Positions 37,539 to 49,300 are shown, counted from the stretch's first letter. The stretch is DNA of 64,000 bases from Oreohelix idahoensis (GCA_024509875.1 JAMPIV010006383.1:462501-526500); one strand, 5' to 3'. The notes: generated from the letters alone by a model not told the origin. Translations and numbers: made by a program.

Positions 37539-38011
37539 ACCAGTAGATCACAGCGGGAGGATGCGGTAGATCTCTAGGAAACGGAGGGAACAATAAAAGT
37601 AAGGGACCTAGAGCTAGAGAATGCAAACACATTGACACACGTAGGAAGCATAGTAACACCAGATGGCGGAGCAAGCAAGTAAATTAGTAACCGAATGAAT
37701 AATGCCAGAATAGCCTTCGTCAATCTAAGCAATATCTGGAAATCTTCGCAGTACAGTACAAACATACATTAAAAATATACGAGAGCTGCGTAATTTCTTT
37801 TCTTCTGTGCGATGCAAATTGTAGGAAAGTAACAGAAAAGGAAATGAACTGACTGCCCTCTTTCTACACAACGTGCCTAAGGAAAATTATTCGAATTTTC
37901 TAGGCAAAAAACCATCATCAGCCAAGAAATGCTAACTCCCAGGAAGAAAACATGCACACCATCATTAAGGGTAGACGCTGGAATCGGGATTGCCATATCC
38001 TCAGAAGAGAC
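37539..38011 (+). pseudogene. LINE family E fragment, RT C-terminal region (part 1)
   Basis: The + strand encodes, with several stops, THVGSIVTPDGGASK, NRMNNARIAFVNLSNIWKSS and further RT-thumb-like blocks typical of LINE proteins. The coding track is broken at GAGAC (38007-38011) by the LTR retrotransposon and resumes at 47558. 5'-truncated and inactive. Confidence 0.8.
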
Positions 38012-39477
38012 TGATAAAGTCCTCTGGTGTTCTGATTACTGAAGCTCGCTCGAACATCACCAGAGTTAAATACTGTGTTGTTGTGTTTCTCGTGGTTCGA
38101 GTATGGAATGTCAACTTGACCTACGCAGTGGTGTGTAGACATAGATGGAGTGTATAATGTGCGAATGATAGGAAGGGTTCGTGGTGTTGACAAATGTTCT
38201 TTTCTTACACTCATGTATGGCTGGAAGTCATCGACACCAACGACTGTGTACCTTTACTAAAGTTTAATTGGACGTACACACTCGACAGCACAGATAGTGA
38301 CAAATCACAGGTTGGCATAATACATCATGGTACAGTGGATAACTGGTCTTGCAATGTTATGTTACATGGGCACTCATGTAGAATAATATTATAATGGACT
38401 GTCAGTAGCCAAGCACTCAGTATTGCCCATATATATATATATATCAACTGAGTTTACTGACAAAGCACGTCAGATTATAAACAATATCCAAGATGGCTTC
38501 TACCTAATCTCGTCTAGCGAAGATTCTTTAACATAAGGTTCAGCACAGTTTTTTTCATATAATAATATTGAACCGCTAGCAATGGGTTCTCATGTGTAGC
38601 AGTGATCTCTGGACTAATCAAGCGATAATACGGGCATCCCTTTTCTCTTCTTGAAAGTCACTACATGTTTGGTTCCAAGATGGCTTCACTCGTGAGCTGT
38701 CACTCACGTTTGGATACAGATAATGAATCTGTCCTAAAGTTAGTCATTCATTAAATCTTTCCTTGCTCTGTAGATTTGATCATGAACACTTGACTGCAAT
38801 CTACAGGATATAGTGCTGCTAGGAATCGAAGTCGTTTTCATCGAGTCAAATATATATTCTCTTAGACATTCAAATCGTACCTATCGAAAATGGTGGCTTC
38901 GTACGAGAGTTCATAAGAGTGTCTATTATTACCTTGGTATCAGAAATATGATTCTGCCATTCCTTGGCAATACGAATAAACACTGGGGTAAAGCATACAC
39001 GATAGGTCTAGACGACTATCACTTTCCCCACAAATACTGAGATCACTTTTTCCCCGGCGACAAGCCGACATAGAAAACACAGTCCCTATCGGGACGAAGC
39101 CAAATCACCCCACACTCTAGCGACACATCCGCCGAATAGCCTTTGACCTCTCTAGAGACAACAGAACATATAGTTCGACTTAGATATGTAAAGATATACA
39201 GATATAAGACAGACTCGTCCTACTCAGACAAACAATACACATAAATTCAGGCCATAGATATTCTGAAGCAAGAACAATCTATTACTACCCAAACGAAGAA
39301 TAAATCGCAGAAAACTGGACTCATCCGCGGAGTTCGATCGAAAGAGCCGACACAACTTTCAAGGGAAGTAACTCAATAATGACTTTCCTTAAGCACTATT
39401 TTGTTTACAAAATATTTGCGAACATAACAAGTATACCAATGTATAATATTGTAAGATATCAAAGACTGCACGTAACA
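38012..39477 (-). repeat. 3' LTR of the gypsy-type element
   Basis: 1466 bp, matching 46091-47552 along its length. I noticed only two or three substitutions (for example at 38087 and near 39389) and a few short indels in AT or homopolymer runs. It contains an (AT)n near 38431-38444. Confidence 0.95.
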
Positions 39478-39962
39478 GTCTTACCACACCTCCCGGAAAA
39501 AAAAAAATGGAACTTTTTTTTTTTTTTTGAAATACATCTAGGAGCAACGTACAATAGGCTCACAACGCATGAATAATGCGCAGATGAAAATATCAGGAAT
39601 ACCTATAACGCCTAATATGAGGCTAAGTCGACTTATGGAGCGACTGGTGAGAATGTGTCTCATAAACTGAGAGAAATTATTTCTCTACAAGTATATTTTT
39701 CCAGGAAGGTGTCATCAAAGTATAATACAATTCTGGCAATTACACAATGCCTAAAAAATTCATATCATCATTTCGTATTAGATATCTTAAATTTATGATT
39801 TATGAAGAAAAAATCATCAAAGCACAGCGGTGAATAAACATCAATGAACCGCTATGTAGTGATACAATCATTATATTATTAAATTACAAATGTGTATCTA
39901 TCATGATATAGAAAAGGAACTACTATAGAACTAGACATATCAAGAAGTCTAAGCCCTAATAG

Positions 39963-42900
39963 TTATGTGGAATCATGTGGGCATCTTGACAGAATGTCTG
40001 CCATCACATTATCTGATCCACGAATAGCTCGCACAGAGAAATGAAAAGGTTGAAGAGCAATTGCATATCGAGTAGACCTCGAGCTCTTCAAATTCTTACT
40101 CTGTATAGCAGTAAGAGCTTTTTGGTCGGTTTTCTACTATGAAATGTGCGCCTAGAAGGAATCTCTGTAGTTTGAGGATCGACCAAACCATAGCTAATAG
40201 CTCACGGTCTAAAACCGAATAATTCCTTTCTGCCGCATTAAGTTTTCTGGAAATATACATTACAGGATGCAGAGTTCCAGAGTACTCTTGCATTAGTGCC
40301 GCTCCAATCCCAGTGGATGAAGCGTCACTACGAAGAACGAATGTCTTATCTTTAGTGGGTAGCACTAAAATAGGTGGTGTTGAAAACAGTGTTTTAATCT
40401 TATCCAGAGAGCATTGGCATTCCTGAGACCAGTGGACCACATTAGGCGAACCTTTCTTTAGAAGTGTTGAGAGAGGTGCCATGATAGAGGATAGATTCTG
40501 AATGAATCTGCCATAAAATTGAATAAGACCTAACAGACTTCTCACCTGTTTTTTAGTCTTAGGGATTGAGATGTTAAGTATCTTACTAGTATTATGGTCC
40601 TCTGTCTTTAGGAAACCATGACCAACTCGGTGGCCTAGGAAAGAAATTTCGCTAAAACCAATATAGGCTTTAGAGGGTTTCGCTGTCAGGTTGTGCTCAC
40701 GCAAAGTAGACAGCAATTCATCTAACCCTGAATAGTGATCTTCCCAAGTATCGCTGAAAAGACAGATGTCGTCTAGATATGCAATGACATCTGACCGATA
40801 AGATAGGATTCGGCGCATCATGCGTACGAATGTAGCTGGTGCGTTCATAAGACCGAAAGGCATAAAATTCCATTGGAACAAACCTCTAGGTGTTGAAAAA
40901 GCCGTGAGAGGTTTGGCGCGTTCAGATAAAGGAACTTGCCAATATCCTTTAGACAAATCAAGTTTAGTGAAAAAATGAGATTTGGAGAGTCGAGTAAGTA
41001 GCTCTTCCAGTAAAGGCATAGGTTCGGCATCGAACTTCGTTACTTGATTCAATTTTCGATAGTCAACGCAAAGACGTATGTTATTGTCTTTTTTACCAAC
41101 AATAACCATCGGCGAAGAATATGCAGAGGTGGATGGTTCGATTATTTTCAAATCTATCATCTCATCCAACTCTTTCTCGACCTGTGCTTGAAAATGTATA
41201 GGTATAGGATAAGGTCTAACCCTAATAGGAGTATGGTCAGTTAGAACAATGTCATGTTCAATGACATGCGTTTATCCAGGGATGTCAGTGAGTACATCCT
41301 GAAATGTTTGCAACATAGTTGAAACTTGTCGCTGTTCTCCTAGAGACAAATCAGGAGAGACAGTAACGTTCTTCCATGATTCACTAGAATGAAGTGGGAT
41401 CATTGGAAGAGGAAGATTTACATCTGAAAAACTTGTTTCCTCATCCTGTATCACGGACAGTGATGAGTAATGACCATGTGGTACTGGAGAATTGTCTGTT
41501 GCTTGGAAAATGGGTTGCAAATAATCCGGACGTTCATGGAATTCCGTAAGCATATTGATGTGGAAGGTTTTATGCTTCCCATCAATATCGACAATATAGT
41601 CGACATCGGAAATTTTCGATATTATATCGTACGGACCTTTCCAAGAAATAAGTAATCTGTTTTCCCTACAAGGTAGTAATACAAATGCTTTGTCACCAGG
41701 ACAAAGTTGTCGTAAGCATCTCTTCTTATTGGCAAATTGCCTTGCCTTCTGTTTCACAAATTCAGAAGAAGAAGTTGCTAATTTGCATGCTTCGATAATC
41801 TTTTGTCTCAACGCGATGACATATTCGTAGGATGACTTTGTGTCATCGTCAATATTGTCAGATGTAATGAGATCGTGAAGCAACGACATAGGGCCACGCG
41901 GACGCGCGCCAAAGACGAGTTCAAAGGGAGAAAATCCTGTATGTTCATTGGGTACCTCTCTGTAAGCGAAGAGGGCCGCAGGTAAAACTCTGTCCCAGTC
42001 TTGAGGATGATCCTCAGTTATCTTCCCCAGTAAGTTTTTAAGTGTTCTATTAAGGCGTTCGACCATACCATTAGACATTGGATGGTAGATACTACTTAAA
42101 GATCTATCTATCTGCAGAGTAGACATTACTTGAGACATGGTATCTGATATTAGTTGGGTGCCATGGTCTGACAATATCTCTCCGGGGAACCCCAGACGAG
42201 AAAATATAAGCCAAAGAGCATCTGCAATATCAGCAGTAGTAATGCTCTTCAGAGGAATAGCCTCTGGCCAACGTGTGCACATATCAACACACGTCAAGAT
42301 AAACTGATGTCCTCTGGCAGACTTGATCTTAAATGGACCAATTATGTCTATGGCCATTTTTTGGAACGGCCGAATAGGAATGTCCGCCGCCTGAATGGGT
42401 GCAGCATGCCGTGGACCTTTGGATTTAACTTCCTGACATACTTTACAAGATCGACAATAAATCCGTATGTCCTTGTTTACCAATGGCCAAAAGAAAGCAG
42501 CAAGGACTCTTGACTTAGTACGGGAAAAACCCATGTGTCCAGCACACTGAGAGTCGTGAGCGTGCTGCAAAATTTTAACTCTCAAATTCTTGGGAACCAG
42601 GATTTGAGAATGACTTGACGTAATGGAGTCTTGAACCATACGTACAAGTACGCCATTCTTCTTTGTAATCCACGATTTACGACTTGTATCTTTATTCGGA
42701 TCACCTTTAGTTGCAAGAATGAAGAATTTCTTCAGAGTGGGATCATCTTCTTGCTGTTTTATAAACGAGTCACGAGAAATTACCAAGGGATTATCTTGGT
42801 TATGCACTTCATTATCTTCAGTAGATGAAGTTTGAGGCATATTAAGAGCCTGAGCTCTAGTGACTACAGCGTTAGCAATCTGCATGTTTTGCCTTTCCCA

Positions 42901-43305
42901 CGTGGAAATTCGTTGCGGAGTGCATTCTCTGACTCCGTGAATGCGACCGATGATGAGGTCAGCGATCGGATTCGGAAGAAGACATGCGTGTACATCTCCT
43001 GTAAAGAAAGGAGTAGCAATCCTAATGATAGCAGTAGAGTATTTCTCTAATGTGCCGCCAAATGTTACACATTTGACTACTTGTCCAGTGGCACGGGAAG
43101 GATCTACGAGTGACTGCCTAACACCAATTGTGGTGCATCCAGAATCAAATAGCACAGAGACTGGATTGTTATTCACTAAACCCTTATGTAAGACAAGAGA
43201 ACCTCTTCCATCATGCGCGACTGATGCCGGAAGAGCAGGAAGAGGATGGCCACAGCTTAAAGTAGACACTGTGGTTGGCTCAAATAACGTTTTGCATTGG
43301 GGCAC
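39963..43305 (-). pseudogene. Pol: protease-integrase-reverse transcriptase-RNase H
   Basis: One frame from about 43305 down to 40096. Protease active site LFDSGCTT lies near 43145. Integrase follows: HHCC zinc region (AHDSQCAGHMGFSRTK...CRSCKVC), catalytic D in KMAIDIIGPF, D in LSDHGTQ and E in VERLNR, then a GPY/F module (SWKGPYDIIS). A TAA at 41272-41274 interrupts the frame before RT. RT has LCVDYRKLN, FTKLDLSKGYWQ, MPFGLMNAPATF and the YLDD box (AYLDDICLFSD), then RNase H with LRSDASSTGIG and LDRELLAMVW. A frameshift near 40135 shifts the last RNase H part, whose frame ends at 39963. The frame has no early ATG and overlaps gag, lying -1 to it, so expression by frameshifting is likely. 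No canonical slippery heptamer was obvious to me. Confidence 0.93.
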
Positions 43306-44852
43306 TGAGATGCTCTCCCAAAATCAAAAGCGGCACATGCCATATTACTAGCATCATTATTATCTTTACTCTGTTTATAGGCTTCATTGGACTCTTGTTG
43401 TGCAGAGTTTGCCTGAAAATGTGGTTTATGTCTTTTGTATTGAGATCTACCTCGGTTATTATCACCTCTGTAGTTATTGTTACCTCTATTGTAACCCCTA
43501 TTTGGGTTTGAGTCATAGTTCCCTTGGTTACCATTATCATATTCATTATAATGAGTATCTCTGTAATTATGATCTTGTTGACTCCAAGACGGATAACCCT
43601 GATAGTTTCTATAATTACTTCCTCTACGGAAATTCCTATAATTATGACCACCCCTGTGTCGAGAGCTATCAGCTCGTCTCCAGTTCTTTGAAGAAGAACC
43701 CTGAAATGATTGGTTACCTTGGTTTTGATAACTATTATGGTTACCTTTTTTATCAAATCTGTTTTGAGGTCCCTGAAATCTGTGTGAATAATTGGGATTG
43801 TATGGTGTTGCTGAAGCAACTGGCATACTCTCCTTAATCTTAGTGTTGCCAAAAGTCACGTCGGGGTGTGCAGTGACATATTGGGAACAATATTCTTCCA
43901 TTTCTTTTAGAGATTTGGGTTTACGCTCATGTATAAATTCAAGGAAAGGTTTGTTCACACATGACATAATCTTATCTCTGAGCAACAAATCCATAAGTCC
44001 TTCATACGTTTTTTCTGTTTTGGAAAGCTCAATCCAACGATCAACTGTGAGACGTGCCTTTGCAGTGAATTCTGAGAATTCTACACCCGTCTCAGGCACC
44101 ATCGTTTTAAATAAAAGGCGATAGCCTTCCTCACTTAGCTGATATTTTTTTATCAAAGCCGCCCTAATGACATCATAATTATCCTTATCTGCTTCTCCTA
44201 CAAGGCATAATCTAGTCAAAGATTCACCTTTCAAGTTTTCTGATAATTGATTAGCGTATTGTGATTTATCCACATTATGTGTACGACAAGAACGTTCAAA
44301 TCTATCCAGCCAGAATGTAATATCGTCACTGGACTGATTGAACGGCGGAACCTTAACCTTGTAAGTAGAAGGTTTACCATTACCACTAGATGCCTGATTA
44401 ACATTACTCATACTTGTCAATCTCAATTTCTCTAACTCAAATTCATGTTCTCTTATTGCTTTTTTCTCTTCAGCATCTAATCTTTTTTGTTCAGCCTCCC
44501 TGTCTAATCTTTTTTGTTCAGCTTCCCTGTCTAATCTTTTTTGTTCAGCTTCACTGTCTAATCTTTTTTGTTCAGCAGCAGCTTCTCTTTCTAATTTTTT
44601 TTGTTCAGCTGCAGCTTCTCTTTCTAATTTTTTTTGTTCAGATTCAAATCTCCTTTCCTCCACCTGCATCTGCAATTTCTTTTGTTCAGCAGCAGCCTCA
44701 GCTTCTCTTTCTAATCTTTTCTCTTCAGCCATAGTTTTTCTTTCTTCTGCAGCTAATGCTTTGTCATATTGAGCAACAGCCCATTGTTCTAATTGTTGAC
44801 CAGTCTTATCAAGGGCTTTCCCTTGTGTAATGAAGTATTCTAATGTAGACAT
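43257..44852 (-). CDS. Gag of the gypsy-type element
   Basis: 531 codons from the ATG at 44852. The N-terminal ~150 residues form a strong charged coiled coil built from repeats of EQKRLDREA (an intragenic minisatellite). Next is a helical capsid-like region (FNQSSDDITFWLDRFERSC, LTRLCLVGEADKDNYD, a SCAN/retrotransposon-gag type pattern) to about residue 330. The C-terminal third is rich in Asn, Tyr, Gly and Arg (NYRNFRRGSNYRNYQG and similar), presumably nucleic-acid binding. No CCHC zinc knuckle is visible. It packages element RNA into particles. It overlaps the start of pol by at least 49 bases. Confidence 0.9.
   Translation of the reverse strand: MSTLEYFITQGKALDKTGQQLEQWAVAQYDKALAAEERKTMAEEKRLEREAEAAAEQKKLQMQVEERRFESEQKKLEREAAAEQKKLEREAAAEQKRLDSEAEQKRLDREAEQKRLDREAEQKRLDAEEKKAIREHEFELEKLRLTSMSNVNQASSGNGKPSTYKVKVPPFNQSSDDITFWLDRFERSCRTHNVDKSQYANQLSENLKGESLTRLCLVGEADKDNYDVIRAALIKKYQLSEEGYRLLFKTMVPETGVEFSEFTAKARLTVDRWIELSKTEKTYEGLMDLLLRDKIMSCVNKPFLEFIHERKPKSLKEMEEYCSQYVTAHPDVTFGNTKIKESMPVASATPYNPNYSHRFQGPQNRFDKKGNHNSYQNQGNQSFQGSSSKNWRRADSSRHRGGHNYRNFRRGSNYRNYQGYPSWSQQDHNYRDTHYNEYDNGNQGNYDSNPNRGYNRGNNNYRGDNNRGRSQYKRHKPHFQANSAQQESNEAYKQSKDNNDASNMACAAFDFGRASQCPNAKRYLSQPQCLL
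44480..44720. repeat. In-frame minisatellite in gag
   Basis: Units of 27-33 bp encoding EQKRLDREA / EQKKLEREA variants, all multiples of three, so array length can vary without breaking gag. Confidence 0.85.
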
Positions 44853-46090
44853 GATGTCTAACAATAATACTAATCACCTGAACCAATAATAATACCACAA
44901 GTTCTCAATGACTTGATTAATCAGTATACTATCCCAATATCTGTGGGTCACAAGCCTTTAATAAGGTCTTGTATAATAGTAATAATAATCAGGTACTGGT
45001 TTATACCATAATCCAAGTGCAGTGCACAGGCAATTGTGTCTTATGAAATATACCTATATAAAACATATGTCAACCAACAGAATACATAAAGTACAAATAG
45101 GACTGACAATACAAGAACGTTTGCAGAAATCAAAATAAATCAAATAGGGAAATCAATGAAAATAATCACTGAATCTGCAAAGAATAACAACACAAATGAC
45201 GTCACAATATATGAATATAAATTGTGAATAGAACTGAAAGATAGAAAAGGTTAGACCAACAAATTACAAACAAATCAAAACAAAACTAAAGAACAAAGAA
45301 ATATTACAAAAATAACAATAATTACAGACTTCACAGCTAACACAAAAGCAACAGTTGTCGCAGCAAATTTTCAATCAAGAAAATTGCACCTATAGAAAAC
45401 GCCCACAACGGACCCTCTATGACGTGGGATATTCTGTTGTGAGGACGCCGCCCAACCTTAAACACAACCCGCTGACATAGAAACTAACATACTATACAAA
45501 CAAATAACATGTAAACATAAATATATATAAATTATGTGTATGATAGTATGTGTTGCAAAATAGGCTCAGTTTTACAGTAATGGCAAAGTTATTTTTATGA
45601 AAATAAACAAACTGCCACTTTATTCAATTAAACATTCTGGCCTTAAATATTAAAGTTCATATACAGAAAACAAGAAGATCCATCGATGAAAATAGGACTT
45701 CTTAGTTCACTAATACTGTCTTCCTGTTAATATTACAAGAATTGATCCAACTGTTCCGTGAAACTCTGTAATGTCTAATGTAAAAATGTCAACAACGCTG
45801 ACCTACATACTGCATTCACTTGACAGGTCACGTGACGAAGTGTTGACAAATAGCAAACCAATACTGCAAGTGTGTCGTATCAGCCACAGGAAACGGTCTG
45901 GTATCGGTACTCTGTTGACTTCTGAACTTCTGCGAGGTCAAACCCAGAAAGCTGGCCACCAGTTGATAAGGTTGTTATTTTATTCCCGTTAATGATGTCC
46001 ACCAAAAGATAATTATAAGTGGATGGAAGCAGACATCATCATCATCAGTTGATAAACTCTTAATACAAGACCCTTGCCCTGAGCAAGAGT
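44853..46090 (-). other. 5' leader of the gypsy-type element
   Basis: About 1.2 kb between the 5' LTR and gag on the minus strand. No long frame. On the element strand TGGTGGCCAGCTTTCTGGG (about 45955-45973) is the closest sequence to a TGG-starting primer site, but it is more than 100 bases from the LTR, so I do not call it. Confidence 0.5.
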
Positions 46091-47552
46091 TGATAAAGTC
46101 CTCTGGTGTTCTGATTACTGAAGCTCGCTCGAACATCACCAGAGTTAAATACTGTGTTGTTGTGTTGCTCGTGGTTCGAGTATGGAATGTCAACTTGACC
46201 TACGCAGTGGTGTGTAGACATAGATGGAGTGTATAATGTGCGAATGATAGGAAGGGTTCGTGGTGTTGACAAATGTTCTTTTCTTACACTCATGTATGGC
46301 TGGAAGTCATCGACACCAACGACTGTGTACCTTTACTAAAGTTTAATTGGACGTACACACTCGACAGCACAGATAGTGACAAATCACAGGTTGGCATAAT
46401 ACATCATGGTACAGTGGATAACTGGTCTTGCAATGTTATGTTACATGGGCACTCATGTAGAATAATATTATAATGGACTGTCAGTAGCCAAGCACTCAGT
46501 ATTGCCCATATATATATATATCAACTGAGTTTACTGACAAAGCACGTCAGATTATAAACAATATCCAAGATGGCTTCTACCTAATCTCGTCTAGCGAAGA
46601 TTCTTTAACATAAGGTTCAGCACAGTTTTTTCATATAATAATATTGAACCGCTAGCAATGGGTTCTCATGTGTAGCAGTGATCTCTGGACTAATCAAGCG
46701 ATAATACGGGCATCCCTTTTCTCTTCTTGAAAGTCACTACATGTTTGGTTCCAAGATGGCTTCACTCGTGAGCTGTCACTCACGTTTGGATACAGATAAT
46801 GAATCTGTCCTAAAGTTAGTCATTCATTAAATCTTTCCTTGCTCTGTAGATTTGATCATGAACACTTGACTGCAATCTACAGGATATAGTGCTGCTAGGA
46901 ATCGAAGTCGTTTTCATCGAGTCAAATATATTCTCTTAGACATTCAAATCGTACCTATCGAAAATGGTGGCTTCGTACGAGAGTTCATAAGAGTGTCTAT
47001 TATTACCTTGGTATCAGAAATATGATTCTGCCATTCCTTGGCAATACGAATAAACACTGGGGTAAAGCATACACGATAGGTCTAGACGACTATCACTTTC
47101 CCCACAAATACTGAGATCACTTTTTCCCCGGCGACAAGCCGACATAGAAAACACAGTCCCTATCGGGACGAAGCCAAATCACCCCACACTCTAGCGACAC
47201 ATCCGCCGAATAGCCTTTGACCTCTCTAGAGACAACAGAACATATAGTTCGACTTAGATATGTAAAGATATACAGATATAAGACAGACTCGTCCTACTCA
47301 GACAAACAATACACATAAATTCAGGCCATAGATATTCTGAAGCAAGAACAATCTATTACTACCCAAACGAAGAATAAATCGCAGAAAACTGGACTCATCC
47401 GCGGAGTTCGATCGAAAGAGCCGACACAACTTTCAAGGGAAGTAACTCAATAATGACTTTCCCTTAAACACTATTTTGTTTACAAAATATTTGCGAACAT
47501 AACAAGTATACCAATGTATAATATTGTAAGATATCAAAGACTGCACGTAACA
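46091..47552 (-). repeat. 5' LTR of the gypsy-type element
   Basis: 1462 bp; begins TGTTACGTGCAG and ends CTTTATCA on the element strand. It should carry the promoter and polyadenylation signals; I could not single out a TATA box with confidence. Confidence 0.95.
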
Positions 47553-47557
47553 GAGAC

Positions 47558-47765
47558 CTTGACATCATCACCAAATACTATGGGCTTCAGAAGGAAAGCG
47601 AAAGCAAGGACGTCCAAAAGCTACCTGGCGGAGAACTGTGGGGACTGAAATGCAAAGCATAAACCAGAGCTGGGGCACCACACAACGGACGGTTGCCGAT
47701 CGAGCAAAGTGGAGACAGTTAGTTGGTGCCTTACAAGACGCCTCCAGACATGATGGTCGCTGATT
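47558..47765 (+). pseudogene. LINE family E fragment, C-terminal end (part 2)
   Basis: Continues the LINE E track after the gypsy insertion. The frame reads GKRKQGRPKATWRRTVGTE, a linker, then DRAKWRQLVGALQDASRHDG and a TGA at about 47761-47763. This is the usual basic, Trp-containing C-terminus of LINE proteins. The last codons and 3' UTR are then repeated in tandem. Confidence 0.85.
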
Positions 47766-48485
47766 GCCTTGTCAGTCAGCAGCAAAGGACCAAAGTAGAG
47801 ACAGTTTGTTGGTGCCTTACAAGACGCCTCCAGACATGATGGTCATTGATTGCCTTGTCAGTCAGCAGCAAAGGACCAAAGTATGACAGTTTGTTGGTGC
47901 CTTACAAGACGCCTCCATACATGATGGTCATTGATTGCCTTGTCAGTCAGCAGCAAAGGACCAAAGTAGAGACAGTTTGTTGGTGCCTTACAAGACGCCT
48001 CCAGACATGATGGTCACTGATTGCCTTGTCAGTCAGCAGCAAAGGACCAAAGTAGAGACAGTTTGTTGGTGCCTTACAAGACGCCTCCAGACATGATGGT
48101 CACTGATTGCCTTGTCAGTCAGCAGCAAAGGACCAAAGTAGAGACAGTTTGTTGGTGCCTTACAAGACGCCTCCAGACATGATAGTCACTGATTGCCTTG
48201 TCAGTCAGCAGCAAAGGACCAAAGTAGAGACAGTTTGTTGGTGCCTTACAAGACGCTTCCAGACATGATGGTCACTGATTGCCTTGTCAGTCAGCAGCAA
48301 AGGACCAAAGTAGAGACAGTTTGTTGGTGCCTTACAAGACGCTTCCAGACATGATGGTCACTGATTGCCTTGTCAGTCAGCAGCAAAGAGCCAAAGTAGA
48401 GACAGTTTGTTGCTGCCCTACAAGACGCCAACAGGCGTAATGGTCACATATTGCTTTATCAGTTAGCAGCCAAGGACCAAAGAAA
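47693..48485. repeat. 86-bp tandem array derived from the LINE E 3' end
   Basis: About nine copies of an 86-bp unit (ACCAAAGTAGAGACAGTTTG, TTGGTGCCTTACAAGACGCC, ... GTCAGTCAGCAGCAAAGG). The first unit is the real LINE coding end (AKWRQLVGALQDASRHDG and stop) plus 3' UTR, so the array arose by tandem expansion of the LINE terminus. Units are about 97% alike by eye; the last is diverged. Confidence 0.93.
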
Positions 48486-48528
48486 GAGAATATTCACAGC
48501 AGGGTCAGCATTACGTAGATCTCAATCT

Positions 48529-48605
48529 ACCAGTAGATCACAGTGATATGATTTGACAGATCTCTAGTTGACGGAGGGGAACAACAGAAATAATGTTAAA
48601 TCTAG
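48529..48605 (+). pseudogene. Small LINE E-like fragment
   Basis: Resembles 37539-37620 (CAGTAGATCACAG, CAGATCTCTAG, ACGGAGGG). It then gives way to repeat R1. Very short. Confidence 0.5.
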
Positions 48606-48609
48606 ACAA

Positions 48610-48845
48610 TGTTTGGACTATCGCTCTCCTGTTGGCATTTACAAGCGCGTTATCTCCAGGATAAACGGTAATTTTTCCACGTTCCCAGTTAAAAACTCAC
48701 GAGTTAGCTAAGAAATATTAACTTTAATCGTGAACTGCACGAGACAGGAATGTGATCTTTTTATTTTATTTTTTTTTTTTCATTTTTCAAATGAAGTTAA
48801 CATTCAGTGGAATATCATTTAATTTTAATGTTGTCACCGGTCAAT
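48610..48845. repeat. Dispersed repeat R1, copy 3
   Basis: Same family as 5955-6135 and 20885-21110: AAATATTAACTTTAATCGTG, then AAATGAAGTTAACATTCAGT and a GTTGTCACCGGTC end. Confidence 0.55.
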
Positions 48846-49241
48846 TGATGGCTTGGATTCCCAGTAGAGGGAATATAACTTATGGAAATTTTTTTTCTCA
48901 GAACCAGTGGTCCTGGTGATGTCATACTCCCCCTGGTCTCCTGGGTAGTGAGAACGGATGCCTAGCCGTCTCGGATAAGGGCGAAAAAATAAGAGGTCCC
49001 GTGGGCAAACTGTCGTTGCAAAATTTAAAAATTAGAAACCTACCCACCACAAAAATATTTCTAGAATGTGTGAGTCCTATATACACACATTGGGATTCTC
49101 GCTGGTGCTACGGAGATCGTGCTCTATTCTGAGATCCTCCGTGTGTGATCTAAGGGAGGAAATCGGAGCACCAATGGAGTTGTCCATGTGCAATGAAGAT
49201 AGTCTTTATGACCACACCAAACCAAACTATTACCGGAAACA
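48846..49241 (+). mobile_element. tRNA-derived SINE (family T4), 5'-truncated copy
   Basis: Matches the body and tail of 37085-37538 but starts at the B-box region (GGATTCCCAGTAGAGGG). Ends CACACCAAACCAAAC. Confidence 0.75.
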
Positions 49242-49300
49242 GGTCTATTTAAAATAGCATAGAAGAAGGTCACGAACAGACCTGATAAGCGATACTGGGG

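Larger units (their letters stand above)
38012..47552 (-). mobile_element. Complete Ty3/gypsy-type LTR retrotransposon, Gmr1-like gene order
   Basis: 9541 bp on the minus strand: LTR at 46091-47552 (5') and 38012-39477 (3'), TG...CA ends on the element strand, and an exact GAGAC duplication outside (38007-38011 and 47553-47557). Gag is followed by protease, integrase, reverse transcriptase, then RNase H. In ordinary Ty3/gypsy elements integrase is last; here it precedes RT, as in the Gmr1 group. The coding region has one stop and one frameshift. The LTRs are nearly identical, so insertion was recent. It sits inside LINE E. I found no convincing tRNA primer site directly next to the 5' LTR. 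Confidence 0.95.

Noticed and set aside
44414..44734. + strand frame rich in FFVQ repeats
   Set aside because: Antisense shadow of the gag coiled-coil repeats.
45955..45973. Primer-binding site TGGTGGCCAGC of the gypsy-type element
   Set aside because: It starts with TGG on the element strand but lies over 100 bases from the 5' LTR; a primer site should be adjacent.
38194..46473. Identical 66-codon frames at 38194-38394 and 46273-46473
   Set aside because: They lie in the two LTRs and are duplicated with them; no evidence of a separate gene.
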